A stretch of 6,081 nucleotides of DNA from Treponema sp. (GTDB taxonomy: Bacteria; Spirochaetota; Spirochaetia; Treponematales; Breznakiellaceae). Positions 5,103-6,081 of the stretch are shown here, piece after piece. The translations under genes and the position numbers were made by a program. Location of the stretch: contig WQZW01000099.1 in the NCBI GenBank assembly GCA_009780545.1, positions 1-6,081 on the forward strand, read 5' to 3'. Position 1 is the first letter of the stretch, and every line of letters begins with the position of its first letter. The notes under the pieces are model-generated. The model saw only the letters and a program-made list of their open reading frames with translations, was not told where the DNA came from and searched no databases.

Positions 5103-6081
5103 ATGAACCATCAAGATTTACCGGTGTACGCCAATCGGGGGCTGATACTTTCCGCCCTCAAGGAGAGCCAGGTCCTCGTAGTGGAAAGCCCGACCGGTTC
5201 GGGCAAGACGACGGGCCTTCCGCTGATCCTGCACGAAGCGGGATTTTCCGAACGGGGAATGATCGGCGTAACGCAGCCGAGGAGGATCGCCGCCGTTTCG
5301 GTGAGCGAATTTATCGCCCGACAACTGGGCACGACAATTCCCGGCATCGTGGGCTACAAGATGCGGTTCGAGGACCGCACCGCCCGGGAAACCAAAATAA
5401 AAATAATGACCGACGGCATGCTCCTGCAGGAGATGAAGCTCGATCCCTGGCTTTCCAAGTACGCCGTGCTGCTGGTGGACGAGGCCCACGAACGGAGCCT
5501 CACCATCGATTTTATCCTGGGACTGCTGAAGCGGGTTCTGGAAAACCGCAAGGATTTCAAGGTGCTGATTTCGTCCGCGACGATCAACACCGGGGTTTTC
5601 TCGGCGTATTTCGGCGACTGCCCCATCGTGAAGATAGACGCCGGGCATTTTCCGATAACCCTGGTCTACGAACCGCCCGCGGCGGCGGCCGAAACCGACA
5701 GGACGGACCCGCGCCGCAGGCCCCCGTTCCGGGGCAAAATCCCCGAGGGAAAACTGGCCGGCTTTTCCGGCGATGCCGCGCAGGACGCGCTGCTGGACAA
5801 AGTCGGCACGATAATAACCCGCTTCGTCCACGAAAAGCGCGACGGCGACATCCTGGTTTTTCTCCCCGGCGAAAAAATGATCAAGGAATGCATGGGAAGG
5901 CTGATCTCAGGACCGCTCGGAAAATACCTGTACGTGATTCCCCTGTACGGCAGGCTGGGGAAGGAGGAGCAGGAACGGGTATTCCCCAAGGCGCCCCGGG
6001 GCAAAACCAAGGTCGTCCTTTCCACCAACATCGCCGAAACTTCCATCACGAATGAAGGAATCACCGCCGTGATCGATTCCG
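5103..6081 (+). CDS. hrpA: DEAH-box ATP-dependent helicase, HrpA type (N-terminal part, runs off right edge)
   Basis: 326 codons are visible without a stop before the right edge. The superfamily 2 motifs occur in order: Walker A ESPTGSGKTT (28-37), Ia TQPRRIAA (57-64), Ib TDG (103-105), II DEAH (126-129), III SAT (158-160), IV ILVFLPGEK (250-258) and V STNIAETSIT (307-316). VGYKMRF (83-89) and DEAHERSLTIDFILG (126-140) resemble HrpA more than HrpB; HrpA proteins act on RNA using ATP. A charged, Pro/Arg-rich insertion lies at about 190-225 between the two RecA-like lobes. HrpA family members are usually 800-1300 residues, so well over half is probably outside the window. The ATG at 5103 is the only reasonable start: no in-frame ATG, GTG or TTG lies in the nearby upstream sequence, and the next possible start (GTG, codon 8) lacks a ribosome site. 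There is no Shine-Dalgarno. It is divergent from ppdK and unlikely to be functionally linked to it. Confidence 0.93.
   Translation, partial: MNHQDLPVYANRGLILSALKESQVLVVESPTGSGKTTGLPLILHEAGFSERGMIGVTQPRRIAAVSVSEFIARQLGTTIPGIVGYKMRFEDRTARETKIKIMTDGMLLQEMKLDPWLSKYAVLLVDEAHERSLTIDFILGLLKRVLENRKDFKVLISSATINTGVFSAYFGDCPIVKIDAGHFPITLVYEPPAAAAETDRTDPRRRPPFRGKIPEGKLAGFSGDAAQDALLDKVGTIITRFVHEKRDGDILVFLPGEKMIKECMGRLISGPLGKYLYVIPLYGRLGKEEQERVFPKAPRGKTKVVLSTNIAETSITNEGITAVIDS

Noticed and set aside
5118..5831. 237-codon minus-strand open frame antisense to the helicase
   Set aside because: The plus strand encodes all expected DEAH helicase motifs in order here, so the antisense frame is a shadow.

Overview
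The window is about 6 kb of G+C-rich bacterial DNA with little space between genes. It holds two complete genes and two genes cut by the window edges. The organism is probably a high-G+C spirochaete of the Treponema/Breznakiellaceae type. This is inference: it rests on the atypical GHTA motif in the OmpA-like domain, which resembles treponemal proteins, and on the gene content. No 16S rRNA or other decisive marker is present.

Layout. Minus strand, right to left: (i) ppdK (1883-5005), a complete pyruvate, phosphate dikinase with every catalytic residue I could check, followed by an unusual ~155-residue lysine/alanine-rich tail carrying AT-hook motifs. (ii) A 65-base gap containing a strong inverted repeat. 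(iii) An exported OmpA-family protein (501-1817). (iv) A 155-base gap with a second hairpin and a strong sigma70-type promoter. (v) The start of a small flavodoxin-fold-like protein (345 down to 1) that runs off the left edge. Plus strand: from 5103 a DEAH-box helicase of the HrpA type runs off the right edge. It is divergent from ppdK and separated from it by a 97-base AT-rich promoter region.

How the parts relate. ppdK and the OmpA-like gene are co-oriented and could be co-transcribed; the hairpin between them could tune the distal gene. The flavodoxin-like gene appears to have its own promoter. Its -10 lies so close to the ATG that the mRNA would be leaderless, or translation would start at an internal GTG with a Shine-Dalgarno. 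The helicase shows the same -10/ATG geometry and also has no Shine-Dalgarno.

The most unusual feature is the ppdK tail. A central-metabolism enzyme ends in a histone-H1/HMGA-like domain with four GRP cores, two of them on a tandem 22-residue duplication. A possible internal start (ATG at 2083, preceded by GGAAGGG) could release the last 66 residues as a separate small DNA-binding protein.
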